A model generated the notes under the pieces. It saw nothing but the letters and a program-made list of their open reading frames with translations, was not told the origin of the DNA and searched no databases. The position numbers and the translations under genes are program-made. Shown here one piece after another: positions 1-8,246 of a stretch of 64,000 nucleotides of DNA (position 1 is the first letter of the stretch; each line of letters opens with the position of its first letter). Origin of the DNA: Rhodospirillum sp. (GTDB lineage Bacteria > Pseudomonadota > Alphaproteobacteria > Dongiales > Dongiaceae); contig PNKY01000001.1 of assembly GCA_013822765.1 (NCBI GenBank), positions 930,001 to 994,000 on the forward strand. The letters are read 5' to 3'.

Positions 1-1077
1 GCCACCGCCGCCGCCGGCATCCTCGTGGGTTTCCGCGATCCATGCATTGAGCAAGGTATAGGTGACAGCCAGCAGGGTCGGGCCTAGGAACAGGCCGATC
101 AGGCCGAACGCCATCAATCCCCCGATCACGCCGGAGAGGATCAGCAGCAAGGGCAGGTCGACGCCTCTGCGGATCAGGATGGGGCGCAGGATGTTGTCGA
201 TCCCGATGGCTATGACGCTCAGCACCAGCAGCACGGTCGCGGCAACGGTCGCGCCGCTCGAATACATCCAGATCACTGCCGGGATCAGGACCAGCGCGGG
301 CCCAAGCTGCGCGATGCACAACATGAACAGCAGCGCCGACAGGACCGACGCATAGGGTACGCCGGTGATGAACAGCGCCGCGGCGCCGATGGTGGACTGG
401 ACGAAGGCGGTCACCACGACCCCGAGCGCGACGCCGCGAATGGCCTGGCCGGCCAGGATGACCGACTGCCGGCCGCGGGCGCCTGCCAGCCGCGTCCCGA
501 AGCGGATGGCGAAGGACGCTGCCCACTCGCCACCGGTGTAGAGAATCGCCGAAACCGCCACCGTCAGCAGGAACTGCACCAGGACCAGCCCGAAACTTCC
601 GACGGCGGCGATGAACCAGTTGGTCAGCCGGCCGGCATAAGGGCGGATCTTCTGCAGCAGCTCCGGCCCCTCGCTGCTCGCGACGCCGGCCCACGCCGTG
701 GTGATCCGGTCGCCGACCAGCGGAACATCCTGAAGCCACGGTGGCGGTGGCGGCACCTGCAGGGTGGTGACCGTCTCGGTCCAGCCCAGCACCTGGTCCG
801 AATGCGTGACGATGGTGCCGATGGCGAGCCAGAACGGCGTGACGAAGATCACAAGCAGCGCGATCGTCATGACCGTCACCGCGAGGGCGCGGCTGCCCCA
901 GAGCTTCGCCTGCACCGCGCGCATGATCGGCCAGGTGGCAATGACCAAGGTGATCGCCCAGATCGTGGCAGGCAGGAAAGGCTGCAAGATCCACAGGCTG
1001 GTCACGATCAGGCCGCCGATGACCAGGACGCCCAGGGTCCGTTGCGCCAGATCGTACCGCACGGACTGTGGCTCCAT
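1..1077 (-). CDS. AI-2E family transporter (YdiK/UPF0118-like), C-terminus cut by the window edge
   Basis: The frame runs open from an ATG at 1077 to base 1, giving 359 codons without a stop. The product is a polytopic inner-membrane protein: paired hydrophobic helices near residues 15-55 and 70-95, a more polar stretch near 100-170 with a proline run, then several helices. The C-terminal part, with its GGLMAFGLIGLFLGPTLLA segment, is typical of the AI-2E exporter/permease family. Members export autoinducer-2 or small solutes, or act as Na+/H+ antiporters, so the substrate cannot be stated. A clear AGGAGAG ribosome site lies just upstream of the ATG. The family usually has about 350-370 residues, so only a few C-terminal residues are missing. 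Confidence 0.9.
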   Translation of the reverse strand, partial: MEPQSVRYDLAQRTLGVLVIGGLIVTSLWILQPFLPATIWAITLVIATWPIMRAVQAKLWGSRALAVTVMTIALLVIFVTPFWLAIGTIVTHSDQVLGWTETVTTLQVPPPPPWLQDVPLVGDRITTAWAGVASSEGPELLQKIRPYAGRLTNWFIAAVGSFGLVLVQFLLTVAVSAILYTGGEWAASFAIRFGTRLAGARGRQSVILAGQAIRGVALGVVVTAFVQSTIGAAALFITGVPYASVLSALLFMLCIAQLGPALVLIPAVIWMYSSGATVAATVLLVLSVIAIGIDNILRPILIRRGVDLPLLLILSGVIGGLMAFGLIGLFLGPTLLAVTYTLLNAWIAETHEDAGGGGG

Positions 1078-1224
1078 GGCTCTCTCCTAGACGACGGCGC
1101 GCCGAGCGGAGGCGATCAGCCTGCCGATCACGGCGTCAGCGCGTTTCCTGGCCGGCAAGGGCAACTCCCAGGGGACTTCAAGACGCAGGGGGAGCCCTGA
1201 ATGACCGGCAGACTCCGCAGTCAT

Positions 1225-3045
1225 TCAGTCGTTCGTGGGGGGCGGGGGAACCCGCAGCCCCGCCTTCACGAGACCTTCGACAACTGCCCGGATGATGTAC
1301 GGGGACGTACCGCGCTTCGCAAGATCGTCGGCGACGTGGTCTCCATAGTTCGGATCGATCTTGATGAGCTCCGCCAGGGCTATCTCGGCGTTCGCCTTGT
1401 CTCCCAGTTGCCCGTAGGCGGCTGCCGCGCATAGATAGCCATACAATACATAGCGTGCCTTCACCTGCAGGGCCTCTTGCAAGGCCGCTTGATAGTCGCC
1501 GTGCATATAGTGGTACTGGAAGGTCGCGATTCGATAGCCGCTGGGCGTGGCTGGGTTCCTTGCGAATGCCTCGCCGATCAATGGCCGACTGAGCGACCAT
1601 TGCTCTCTCATCGCATATCGAAGGCCGAGCTCGGCCAGCAGGTCCGGGTTGTGCGGGTCGATCGCCAGACCGCGCTTCGCGGTCGAGATGCTGGCTTCGT
1701 AGTCGTGCGCGAACCAGAAGGCCATGGAGAGCGCCAGGTAGCCGTCGGCGCCGGCGGGATCGAGCTCGATCGAGCGGCGGGCAAACTCGGTTGCTTCCTG
1801 CAGCGGGTCCGTCTCGACCAGATCCCTGCCGAAGCCGAAGCGGACGGTGTCGATATCCAGCAGGGCCAGGCTCGCATAGGCCCGGGCATAATAGGGATCG
1901 GCCTTGATCGTCTGTTCGAGACAGGCGCGCATGTCGCCATAGTCTCTCTGGTCGTACTCTCGCCAGCGTTGCCGGAACCGCACCACGCACTCATAGGACC
2001 GGAGGCTGGTAAGCGGCCTCTTGGCGATGTCTTCGGCGGTCAGGTTGAAGACGGCGCCGTACGGCTGACCGATCGCGTTTGCTACCTGTTCAGCGATGTC
2101 GGACTGGATTCTGAGCAGGTTGGCGGTGGACAGGTCGCGCTCGAAATTGGTCGACCACACTGAGCGATTGCTGCGTGCGTCGGCCAGGATCGCCGAAACC
2201 CGCAGCGCGTCGTCCGTCGAATAGACCGATCCATACAACACGTAGTCCGGCTGGAGTGCCCGCAACGACGTCGCGCGCAGGTCCGGATCGCCGACGCCAA
2301 ACGACGTTTCGGGACCGAAGACAAACAGATCGCTGAACCGTGTCAGAGAGTTGATGATCTCGAACGTCAGGCCACGGGCAATAAAATCCTGGCTGCTTCC
2401 TGCGCCGATGTTCTCGAATGGGAGGACGATGACGGAAGGGCCACGCGTTGCGGCGGCAACACTGCCTTCCTCGTAGCGCTTCCAGGCATAGATGGCGGCC
2501 TGGATGGCGACGACAACGACCAACGCTGCCAAGGCCGCCCAGATCCAAGGATTGCGGCCTCGCTTGGCGACCGGGGCGGGCGGGTTCGGAGGCGGCTCCG
2601 GCGCGTGCACCGGCGCTGCCGGCGCCTGTTCCACAGGCAAGGCTGGTGAACGGAGTTCCTCTTCCGGCGTCGGATCCGCATAGCGGAAGGTGGCAACATA
2701 GGACCCCTTGGGCATGTCGATGCGGATGGGATCGGACTTTCCCGATGTCAAATAGTAGTGCTCGAGCGAGCGCCGCAGGCGGCTCGCCTCGATGCGCACG
2801 ATAGGATCGGTTAGCGGATCGAAGTCATCCGAGCGGTCGAACGTCGCAATTGCGATGCTGTAGGCCTTGATGCGGTCGGCGCGGCCTTGCAGCGTTTCCT
2901 CGACAATGTACGAGAGGAAGCGGCGGTTGCGTTCAGACGCATGAAACTCGGCACGGCCGAGAAGTGTACTCAGCTCACGCCGTACTTCCTCGTCAGAAGG
3001 ACCGCTGTATTCACTCCTGATGCGCTCGGCAAGCATCCTCGACAC
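1225..3045 (-). CDS. Membrane-anchored TolB-like/TPR protein with an N-terminal cytoplasmic domain
   Basis: 606 residues. A soluble N-terminal domain (about 1-125) is followed by a proline-rich linker, one transmembrane helix (about 167-188), a TolB/FlgO-like segment beginning near PSVIVLPFENI (about 203) and TPR-type helical repeats (about 370-590). This layout is common in Rhizobiales, where such proteins are often annotated as adenylate cyclases, but no cyclase catalytic domain is visible here. A role as a periplasmic scaffold or signalling protein is an inference. The start is a GTG with a GGAGGGG ribosome site at normal spacing. An ATG three codons later is possible. Confidence 0.75.
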   Translation of the reverse strand: MSRMLAERIRSEYSGPSDEEVRRELSTLLGRAEFHASERNRRFLSYIVEETLQGRADRIKAYSIAIATFDRSDDFDPLTDPIVRIEASRLRRSLEHYYLTSGKSDPIRIDMPKGSYVATFRYADPTPEEELRSPALPVEQAPAAPVHAPEPPPNPPAPVAKRGRNPWIWAALAALVVVVAIQAAIYAWKRYEEGSVAAATRGPSVIVLPFENIGAGSSQDFIARGLTFEIINSLTRFSDLFVFGPETSFGVGDPDLRATSLRALQPDYVLYGSVYSTDDALRVSAILADARSNRSVWSTNFERDLSTANLLRIQSDIAEQVANAIGQPYGAVFNLTAEDIAKRPLTSLRSYECVVRFRQRWREYDQRDYGDMRACLEQTIKADPYYARAYASLALLDIDTVRFGFGRDLVETDPLQEATEFARRSIELDPAGADGYLALSMAFWFAHDYEASISTAKRGLAIDPHNPDLLAELGLRYAMREQWSLSRPLIGEAFARNPATPSGYRIATFQYHYMHGDYQAALQEALQVKARYVLYGYLCAAAAYGQLGDKANAEIALAELIKIDPNYGDHVADDLAKRGTSPYIIRAVVEGLVKAGLRVPPPPTND

Positions 3046-3423
3046 GCTGCCACCCCTCCAGGCGCCGCCGACCCCTCGTGAATATCGATTGTGTGACTAT
3101 GTCGTCCCGCAGCAGGCACCCGTATTCAAGCCTACTCCACGCCTCGGTATGACCGCAAGAATATATCGTGAAAGTGCCTGCCATTCACAACCGTTATGGA
3201 TACCCCTGATTGGCCCTATGGTTGGCGTCATTACCACCGACGTTACCGTAACGTGCTTCTTGCCAGCCTTAACCTTACGCACTCTGGCGCAGTGTCTAGA
3301 AGCATCTGGCGCATAGGTAGCTACAGCAACTCACCGTACACACACGATGAATTCGGGTCGAGGGCGCTCCGAAGGCATCAGTCCGGGACGAAAGCCTTGT
3401 CGTCTGCAGTGACGCACGTGGCC
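3046..3423. other. 378-bp intergenic region between divergent genes
   Basis: No convincing gene is present. Several short frames cross it but lack ribosome sites and family resemblance. It must hold the promoter for the leftward TolB/TPR gene and probably for the rightward small gene. The notable structure is a 15-bp palindrome at 3240-3254. Confidence 0.6.
3240..3254. promoter_or_regulatory. Palindromic operator candidate ACGTTACCGTAACGT
   Basis: Perfect 7-bp arms around one central base, in the divergent intergenic region. The 13-base core GTTACYGTAACGT recurs at 13124-13136 in the SulP/PPK2 divergent promoter region with only the central pyrimidine different. This suggests one regulator for both loci. 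Confidence 0.45.
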
Positions 3424-3672
3424 ATGGTTCGCAAGCTCTTCCCTGACTGGGATGAGGAGATTTCGCGGCTGGCCCTCAGCAATGAAACGTTCCGCGACAT
3501 GTGCGAGGAGTACGGATTGGCGGTCGAGGCGCTGGACATGTTGGAGCAGCGCAACCACCCCCGGGACGTGGACCGCATGTATGAATACCGCACACTGATC
3601 AGGCAGATGGAAAGGGACCTGAAATATGAGCTCCTGGCGGCTTACAACCCCGACCGAGCGGGAAAGAGCTAG
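3424..3672 (+). CDS. YdcH/DUF465-like small helical protein
   Basis: 82 residues from the ATG at 3424. The sequence starts LFPDWDEEISRLALSN, close in pattern to the YdcH/DUF465 family (LFPEYRDLISRLK...). It continues as a charged, amphipathic helical hairpin, as expected for that family of about 70-80 residues. The cellular role of the family is not established. The frame stays open upstream to 3196, but the extra 76 residues resemble nothing and carry no family signature. No strong ribosome site precedes the chosen start, so the start is uncertain. Confidence 0.55.
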   Translation: MVRKLFPDWDEEISRLALSNETFRDMCEEYGLAVEALDMLEQRNHPRDVDRMYEYRTLIRQMERDLKYELLAAYNPDRAGKS

Positions 3673-3862
3673 GGTGTCCGCTGCAACATCGGACTCCCTT
3701 CAAAGCCGGACGGAGCTTCCCTTTCCGGCCACGCTTGCCACCGCGCCCTCGGTGGCGAAGGGAGCCGCATTCGTGTTCCCCCGCGATTGTGGCTCCCTTC
3801 AATCCCTTGATGCATCTGCGTTGTGGCTGTGGATTCCAGCCCTCGTCCGTGCTGCGGCGAGG

Positions 3863-4303
3863 GTGCGCTCCCGCCTAGCGGTCGCGATGTCGGCCGCCTT
3901 GCTCGTCCTTTCAGCCGCCGGCCCGCTCGCTGCCGACGATCTTGTCAAGTCTGGCACGTTGACCATCGAACAGGTGCAGATCGCCTTCATCGGCAGCGGC
4001 AATTTGGGCGGCGGCACGCTGGTCGTCGGGGGACAGAAATACAGCTTCTCGATCGGCGGCCTGGGCATCGGCGGGTTCGGCGTGTCCAAGATGGAGTGCA
4101 CCGGCAGCGTCTACAATCTCAAGAACATCAACGATTTCGCCGGCGGGTACGTGCAGGCGCGCTACGGCATGGCGGTCGGCTCGACGGGTGGCGGACAGCT
4201 CTGGCTGCAGAACTCCAAGGGCGTCGTGATCGAGGTCAGGGCCAAGCGGAGCGGCTTGGCGCTCTCGCTCGGCGGCGACGCCGTCTACATCAATTTCGAC
4301 TGA
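3863..4303 (+). CDS. Secreted glycine-rich protein of unknown function
   Basis: 146 residues from a GTG at 3863, chosen because it yields a good signal peptide (MRSRLAVAMSAALLVLSAAG, cleavage near LAADD). An ATG at 3887 is an alternative. The mature part is glycine-rich and beta-like, with repeated GSGNLGGG and GGLGIGGFG segments and one cysteine (MECTGS). I do not recognise the family. It is 8 bp upstream of the next secreted-protein gene, so it is probably the first gene of the envelope operon running to 11324. Confidence 0.65.
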   Translation: MRSRLAVAMSAALLVLSAAGPLAADDLVKSGTLTIEQVQIAFIGSGNLGGGTLVVGGQKYSFSIGGLGIGGFGVSKMECTGSVYNLKNINDFAGGYVQARYGMAVGSTGGGQLWLQNSKGVVIEVRAKRSGLALSLGGDAVYINFD

Positions 4304-4311
4304 GGAGGGGG

Positions 4312-4872
4312 ATGATGGTTTCGCTACGTGCCTGCGGCCTGTGGGCCTGCTTGTTAATCGGTGTTACCGCCGCCGCTGCGCCCGCGTCGGCCGCCGGCGA
4401 GGAAACGATCAAGGCCTTCGCGGCCTGGCAGGGCCGCGGCCAGATCTTCGAAACTGGGCCCAATCGCTCCACCTTCGTCGGATCCTTCAGCGGCATGGTG
4501 TTCGTGGAGACGGAGAAGGGCCCACTCGATGCGGGCTTCATGATCTGCCCCGCGATCCTGGACGTAAATCTGACCGATGGCACGCAGGAGGGTAAGGGCC
4601 GCTGCACCATCACCGGCAAGGACGGCGCTCGGGTCTATGGCGAGCTGAACTGCAAGGGCGTCCACATGCTGGGCTGCAACGGTGACTTCAAGATCACCGG
4701 CGGCACCGACCGGTTCGAGGGCATCACCGGCGGCGGCCCGGTCACGATTCGCAGCGGCATGCATGACCTCGCGGTCGGCGCCGGCAACATCATCCAGGAA
4801 TCCGCCGGCGGCATCATCCTGTTTCCCAAGTTGACCTACAAGCTGTCGGACAAGGCGCCGGCGGCGCAGTGA
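4312..4872 (+). CDS. Secreted protein of unknown function
   Basis: 186 residues starting MMVSLRACG with a GAGGAGGGGG ribosome site immediately before the ATG. A signal peptide (about 1-28, ending PASAAG) precedes a mature domain with four cysteines (MICPA, GRCTIT, LNCKG, LGCNG) that could form two disulfides in the periplasm. The C-terminal half repeats glycine-rich turns, as in small beta-barrels. It follows 3863-4303 by 8 bp and precedes the glycine-zipper gene by 11 bp. Function unknown. Confidence 0.75.
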   Translation: MMVSLRACGLWACLLIGVTAAAAPASAAGEETIKAFAAWQGRGQIFETGPNRSTFVGSFSGMVFVETEKGPLDAGFMICPAILDVNLTDGTQEGKGRCTITGKDGARVYGELNCKGVHMLGCNGDFKITGGTDRFEGITGGGPVTIRSGMHDLAVGAGNIIQESAGGIILFPKLTYKLSDKAPAAQ

Positions 4873-4883
4873 GGGGGCGGAGC

Positions 4884-5387
4884 ATGACTTTCACCCTCTC
4901 ATTGAGCATGCGCCAAAGCGTCGGTGCGCTGTGCATCGCCGGATTGCTGGCGCTGGATCTGGCCTCAACCGTCCATGCCCAATCGGCACCGATCGTGTAT
5001 CCTGCCGCCGGGCAGAGCATGGAGCAGCAGGGGCGCGATGAATCGGAGTGCCGCAACTGGGCGACCCAGCAGACCGGCGTCTATCCTAATCAGGCGCCGC
5101 CGGCCTACTACGGCAACTCGTCTCAGCAAGGTGCGCCGGTGGTGCGCGGGGCCGCACGCGGCGCAGCGATGGGTGCGGTCGGCGGTGCGATCGCCGGCGA
5201 TGCCGGCAAGGGTGCCGCGATCGGCGCCGGCGTCGGCGCAACCGCCGGCGTCATCCGCAAGAACCAGGCGCGCCGCCAGGAGGCCCAAATCAACGAGCAA
5301 GCGGCAGCGCAATATCAAGCTGATGTGGGGCGTTACAACCAGGCCTTCGCCGTTTGTATGCAGGGCCGGGGCTATGCCGTGCAATAG
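4884..5387 (+). CDS. Glycine-zipper outer-envelope protein (YmgG/SlyB-like)
   Basis: 167 residues from the ATG at 4884 behind GGGGGCGG. A signal peptide ending near VHAQ is followed by a polar region with one cysteine. Then comes a classic glycine zipper (GAARGAAMGAVGGAIAGDAGKGAAIGAGVGATAGV, quoted in two parts: AARGAAMGAVGGAIAGD and KGAAIGAGVGATAGV). A glutamine/alanine-rich helix and a C-terminal cysteine (CMQGRGY) end the protein. Such proteins insert helical hairpins in the envelope. Its last codons overlap the start of the patatin gene, indicating translational coupling. Confidence 0.8.
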   Translation: MTFTLSLSMRQSVGALCIAGLLALDLASTVHAQSAPIVYPAAGQSMEQQGRDESECRNWATQQTGVYPNQAPPAYYGNSSQQGAPVVRGAARGAAMGAVGGAIAGDAGKGAAIGAGVGATAGVIRKNQARRQEAQINEQAAAQYQADVGRYNQAFAVCMQGRGYAVQ

Positions 5388-6630
5388 CCATCGCAACGCC
5401 GGGCGCGGAGCGCTACGCTGCCTTGCCACAATATTCGTCGTGTTGCTGCTGACCGGATGCGGGACGCTGTTGCGCGATCCGGTCCCATTGGAGGCGCAGA
5501 ATGACCCATCGGTCCCGGGCTTCACCGACATCCGGTTCTATCCGCTGACGGAAGTAGAGCCCGTGCGCAAAGCGATCCGCCAGGCGTTCGTCACCGAAAC
5601 GCCGGACAATTATGAGACGCTGGCCGACGGGTGGCGGCGCTACAGCTATCTCGCCATCTCGGGCGGCGGGTCGGACGGCGCGTTTGGCGCCGGCATCCTC
5701 AACGGCTGGAGCGCCAAGGGCAACCGTCCCCCCTTCAAGGTGGTGACCGGCGTCAGCACCGGCGCCCTGATCGCGCCGCTGGCGTTCCTGGGATCGGCAC
5801 ACGACCCGCAGATCAAGGAGGCCTACACCACCATCAATCGCGGGAGGGTTCTGGTCGAGCGCCACCTCATCTCGATGCTGTGGGAGGAATCGGTTGCCGA
5901 CAATAGGCCGCTCAAGGAACTGGTCGACACATACATCACGCCCGAGGTGCTCGACGCCATTGCGGTGGAGCACGCGAAGGGCCGGCGGCTGTACGTCGCC
6001 ACTACTAACATGGATCGCGAGGAACCGGTCATCTGGGACATGGGCGCGATCGCCTCGAGCAAAAATCCGGCAGGCCTCGAGCTGTTCCGCAGCGTGCTGG
6101 TCGCATCAGCCTCGATCCCGGCCCTCTTCCCGCCGACGCTGCTCAAGGTGAATCTGGACGGCAAGCAGTACGACGAGATGCATTGCGACGGCGGCGTGTT
6201 CTTCCAGTCGTTCTCCATTGGCGCCGTGGTCGACCTCCCGGCCCTGATCCACGAGGCGCATCCGGATTACGACGGCCGCGTCGTTCAGAGCCTCTATGTC
6301 ATCCGCAATGGCAGCACGACGCCGAACCGCAAGCAGATTCCACGCGGCCTGCGCAGCATCTCCGGACGCGCCGTCGCGACCTTGCTGAAGGTCTCCGGTA
6401 TCAACGATCTCTACCGCCTCTTCCTGTCGACCGAACACGACGGCGTCGGCTTCTACTATATCGCACTACCGGTGGACTATGTCCGGTCGACCGACGAGGA
6501 GTTCAACGAAGCGGAAATGAACCGCCAATATCAGATTGGCTACCAGCTCGGCGTCGACGGCATTCCCTGGCGGCGTCTCCCGCCCGGCTACGTGCTGAAG
6601 GACCAGGGTACAACGATCGCCGCGCAATAG
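5374..6630 (+). CDS. Patatin-like phospholipase lipoprotein
   Basis: 418 residues. The ATG at 5374 overlaps the upstream gene by 14 bp. The N-terminus is a lipoprotein signal with lipobox L-T-G-C (Cys29), so the enzyme is probably anchored in the outer or inner membrane facing the periplasm. Patatin hallmarks are present: the oxyanion loop SGGGSDGAFGAG, the nucleophile elbow GVSTG, and a catalytic Asp in HCDGG. It is predicted to hydrolyse phospholipid or another acyl ester with a Ser-Asp dyad. Its place in an operon with an RND pump and a glycine-zipper protein suggests envelope remodelling; the substrate is unknown. Confidence 0.88.
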   Translation: MPCNSHRNAGRGALRCLATIFVVLLLTGCGTLLRDPVPLEAQNDPSVPGFTDIRFYPLTEVEPVRKAIRQAFVTETPDNYETLADGWRRYSYLAISGGGSDGAFGAGILNGWSAKGNRPPFKVVTGVSTGALIAPLAFLGSAHDPQIKEAYTTINRGRVLVERHLISMLWEESVADNRPLKELVDTYITPEVLDAIAVEHAKGRRLYVATTNMDREEPVIWDMGAIASSKNPAGLELFRSVLVASASIPALFPPTLLKVNLDGKQYDEMHCDGGVFFQSFSIGAVVDLPALIHEAHPDYDGRVVQSLYVIRNGSTTPNRKQIPRGLRSISGRAVATLLKVSGINDLYRLFLSTEHDGVGFYYIALPVDYVRSTDEEFNEAEMNRQYQIGYQLGVDGIPWRRLPPGYVLKDQGTTIAAQ

Positions 6631-6653
6631 CTTGCAGCCCGAAGGAGGGTGAC

Positions 6654-7088
6654 ATGAGTGACCTGCTGAAGCCCGATGACCTGCGAAAGATCGCCGACGA
6701 TCTGGACATGGCCAAGGCGAAGAAGATGATGGAGCATCTGAAAGTCGAGGAGGCGGAGCGCGACAAGTTGAAGGAAGCCTTCAATTCGCGCGAGATCCAT
6801 CCGCAGGTGAAAGAGCGGGTAAACAATGCCATCCGGCGTGCGGCGGAGCAGGGGAACCGGCAGCTGCTCGCGCTGACGTTCCCCGCGTCCTATTGCAATG
6901 ACCAGGGCCGCCGTATCAACAACATGGAGCCGGACTGGCCGCAGTCGCTCGAAGGATTCGCCAAGAAGGCCTGCGAGTACTACATGGCCGAGTTGAAGCC
7001 GCTCGGCTACAAGCTGACCGCCCAGATCATGGACTATCCGGGCGGCATGCCCGGCACGGTCGGCCTCTATCTGAGCTGGGACCGTTAG
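6654..7088 (+). CDS. Conserved small cytoplasmic protein of unknown function
   Basis: 144 residues from the ATG at 6654 with a GGAGGGT ribosome site. No signal peptide. The first half is highly charged and helical (DLRKIADDLDMAKAKKMMEHL), while the second half has a compact fold with LTFPASYC and a C-terminal GGMPGTVGLYLSWDR. I do not recognise the family. It abuts the RND adaptor gene, whose ATG directly follows this stop codon, so co-expression is likely. Confidence 0.7.
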   Translation: MSDLLKPDDLRKIADDLDMAKAKKMMEHLKVEEAERDKLKEAFNSREIHPQVKERVNNAIRRAAEQGNRQLLALTFPASYCNDQGRRINNMEPDWPQSLEGFAKKACEYYMAELKPLGYKLTAQIMDYPGGMPGTVGLYLSWDR

Positions 7089-8228
7089 ATGGCTGGCTGT
7101 CGAATATCGCGTGATGTGACCGGTCTGGTGACCGGCGCGGTCATCGCGCTCGTCATGGCTGCCGGATGGTCATCGGCTGCCCTGGCGGAGGGAGAGCAGG
7201 CGGACCAAACCGCCAAGGAAGGCACACCGCCGGCGGCCGCGGGACCGGCCATCGACGTCGCCGCCACGGCGGTGGCGGAGATCGACTGGCAGGAGAAGAT
7301 CAGCTCCATCGGTGTGGCCGAGGCGGTGCAGGGGGTCGATGTCAGCGGATCGGAAGCCGGCGTGGTTGCCGAGATCCTGTTCGATTCCGGCAGCGAGGTG
7401 AAGGTCGGCGAGCCCTTGGTCCGGCTGGACAGCAGCAAGGAGCAGGCAGACCTCAGGGCGACGCAGGCGCAGATTCCCGCGGCCGAGGCCGACCTCAAGC
7501 GCAAGCGGCAGCTGGTGAAGGAAAGGGTCGTCTCGCAAAGCGACCTGGACGACGCGCAGTCGAAATACGATTCCCTGAACGCCCAGTCGATCTCCCTCAC
7601 GGCGACCATCGACCGGCGCATCATCACTGCGCCGTTCGGCGGCGTGCTCGGCATCCGCAAGGTCAACCTGGGACAATATCTGCATCCCGGCGACCTGATC
7701 GCCAGCCTGCAGGACCTCTCGGTCATGCGCATGCGGTTCCTGGTCGGGCAGAAGGACTTCGCCAAGATCAAGCTGGGACAGGAGATCGACGCGCGGTTCG
7801 ATGCCTATCCGGACGAGGTGTTCAAAGGGCGCATCACCGCGATCGAGCCGTCCGTGAAATACACCAGCGGCATCATCCCGATCCAGGCGGAGATTCCGAA
7901 CTCGGACATGAAGCTGCTGCCCGGCATGTATGCCAGCCTTGACGTGCTGCTGCCCGATCATGGCAAGAAGATCGTGGTGCCGCAAAGCGCGGTGATTTTC
8001 AACCTGTATGGCGAGACCACCTACGTGATCGATCAGCAGTCGATGACGGTGCAGCCGGTCACCGTGCGCACCGGCGCGCGGCGCGACAACATCGTGGTGA
8101 TCGAGTCCGGCCTGAAGGCCGGCGACATGGTGGTGGTCGCAGGGCAGCTCAAGTTGTCCACCGGCACCAAGGTCAATGTCGTCGAGGGCCAGACCCTGCC
8201 TGAAATGACGCAAGTTCCCCTGCAATAG
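7089..8228 (+). CDS. RND efflux periplasmic adaptor subunit (HlyD/MFP family)
   Basis: 379 residues with an N-terminal signal peptide (about 1-35). The order is membrane-proximal beta domain, lipoyl half (EIDWQEKISSIGVAEAVQGV...GSEVKVGEPLVRLD), a short coiled-coil hairpin (about residues 115-165), the second lipoyl half (TAPFGGVLGIRKVNLGQYL), a beta-barrel and a C-terminal domain. The adaptor links the inner-membrane pump encoded next door to an outer-membrane channel. No outer-membrane factor gene is present, so a TolC-type channel must come from elsewhere. Confidence 0.93.
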   Translation: MAGCRISRDVTGLVTGAVIALVMAAGWSSAALAEGEQADQTAKEGTPPAAAGPAIDVAATAVAEIDWQEKISSIGVAEAVQGVDVSGSEAGVVAEILFDSGSEVKVGEPLVRLDSSKEQADLRATQAQIPAAEADLKRKRQLVKERVVSQSDLDDAQSKYDSLNAQSISLTATIDRRIITAPFGGVLGIRKVNLGQYLHPGDLIASLQDLSVMRMRFLVGQKDFAKIKLGQEIDARFDAYPDEVFKGRITAIEPSVKYTSGIIPIQAEIPNSDMKLLPGMYASLDVLLPDHGKKIVVPQSAVIFNLYGETTYVIDQQSMTVQPVTVRTGARRDNIVVIESGLKAGDMVVVAGQLKLSTGTKVNVVEGQTLPEMTQVPLQ

Positions 8229-8246
8229 CCCGCAAGGCGGCAGATC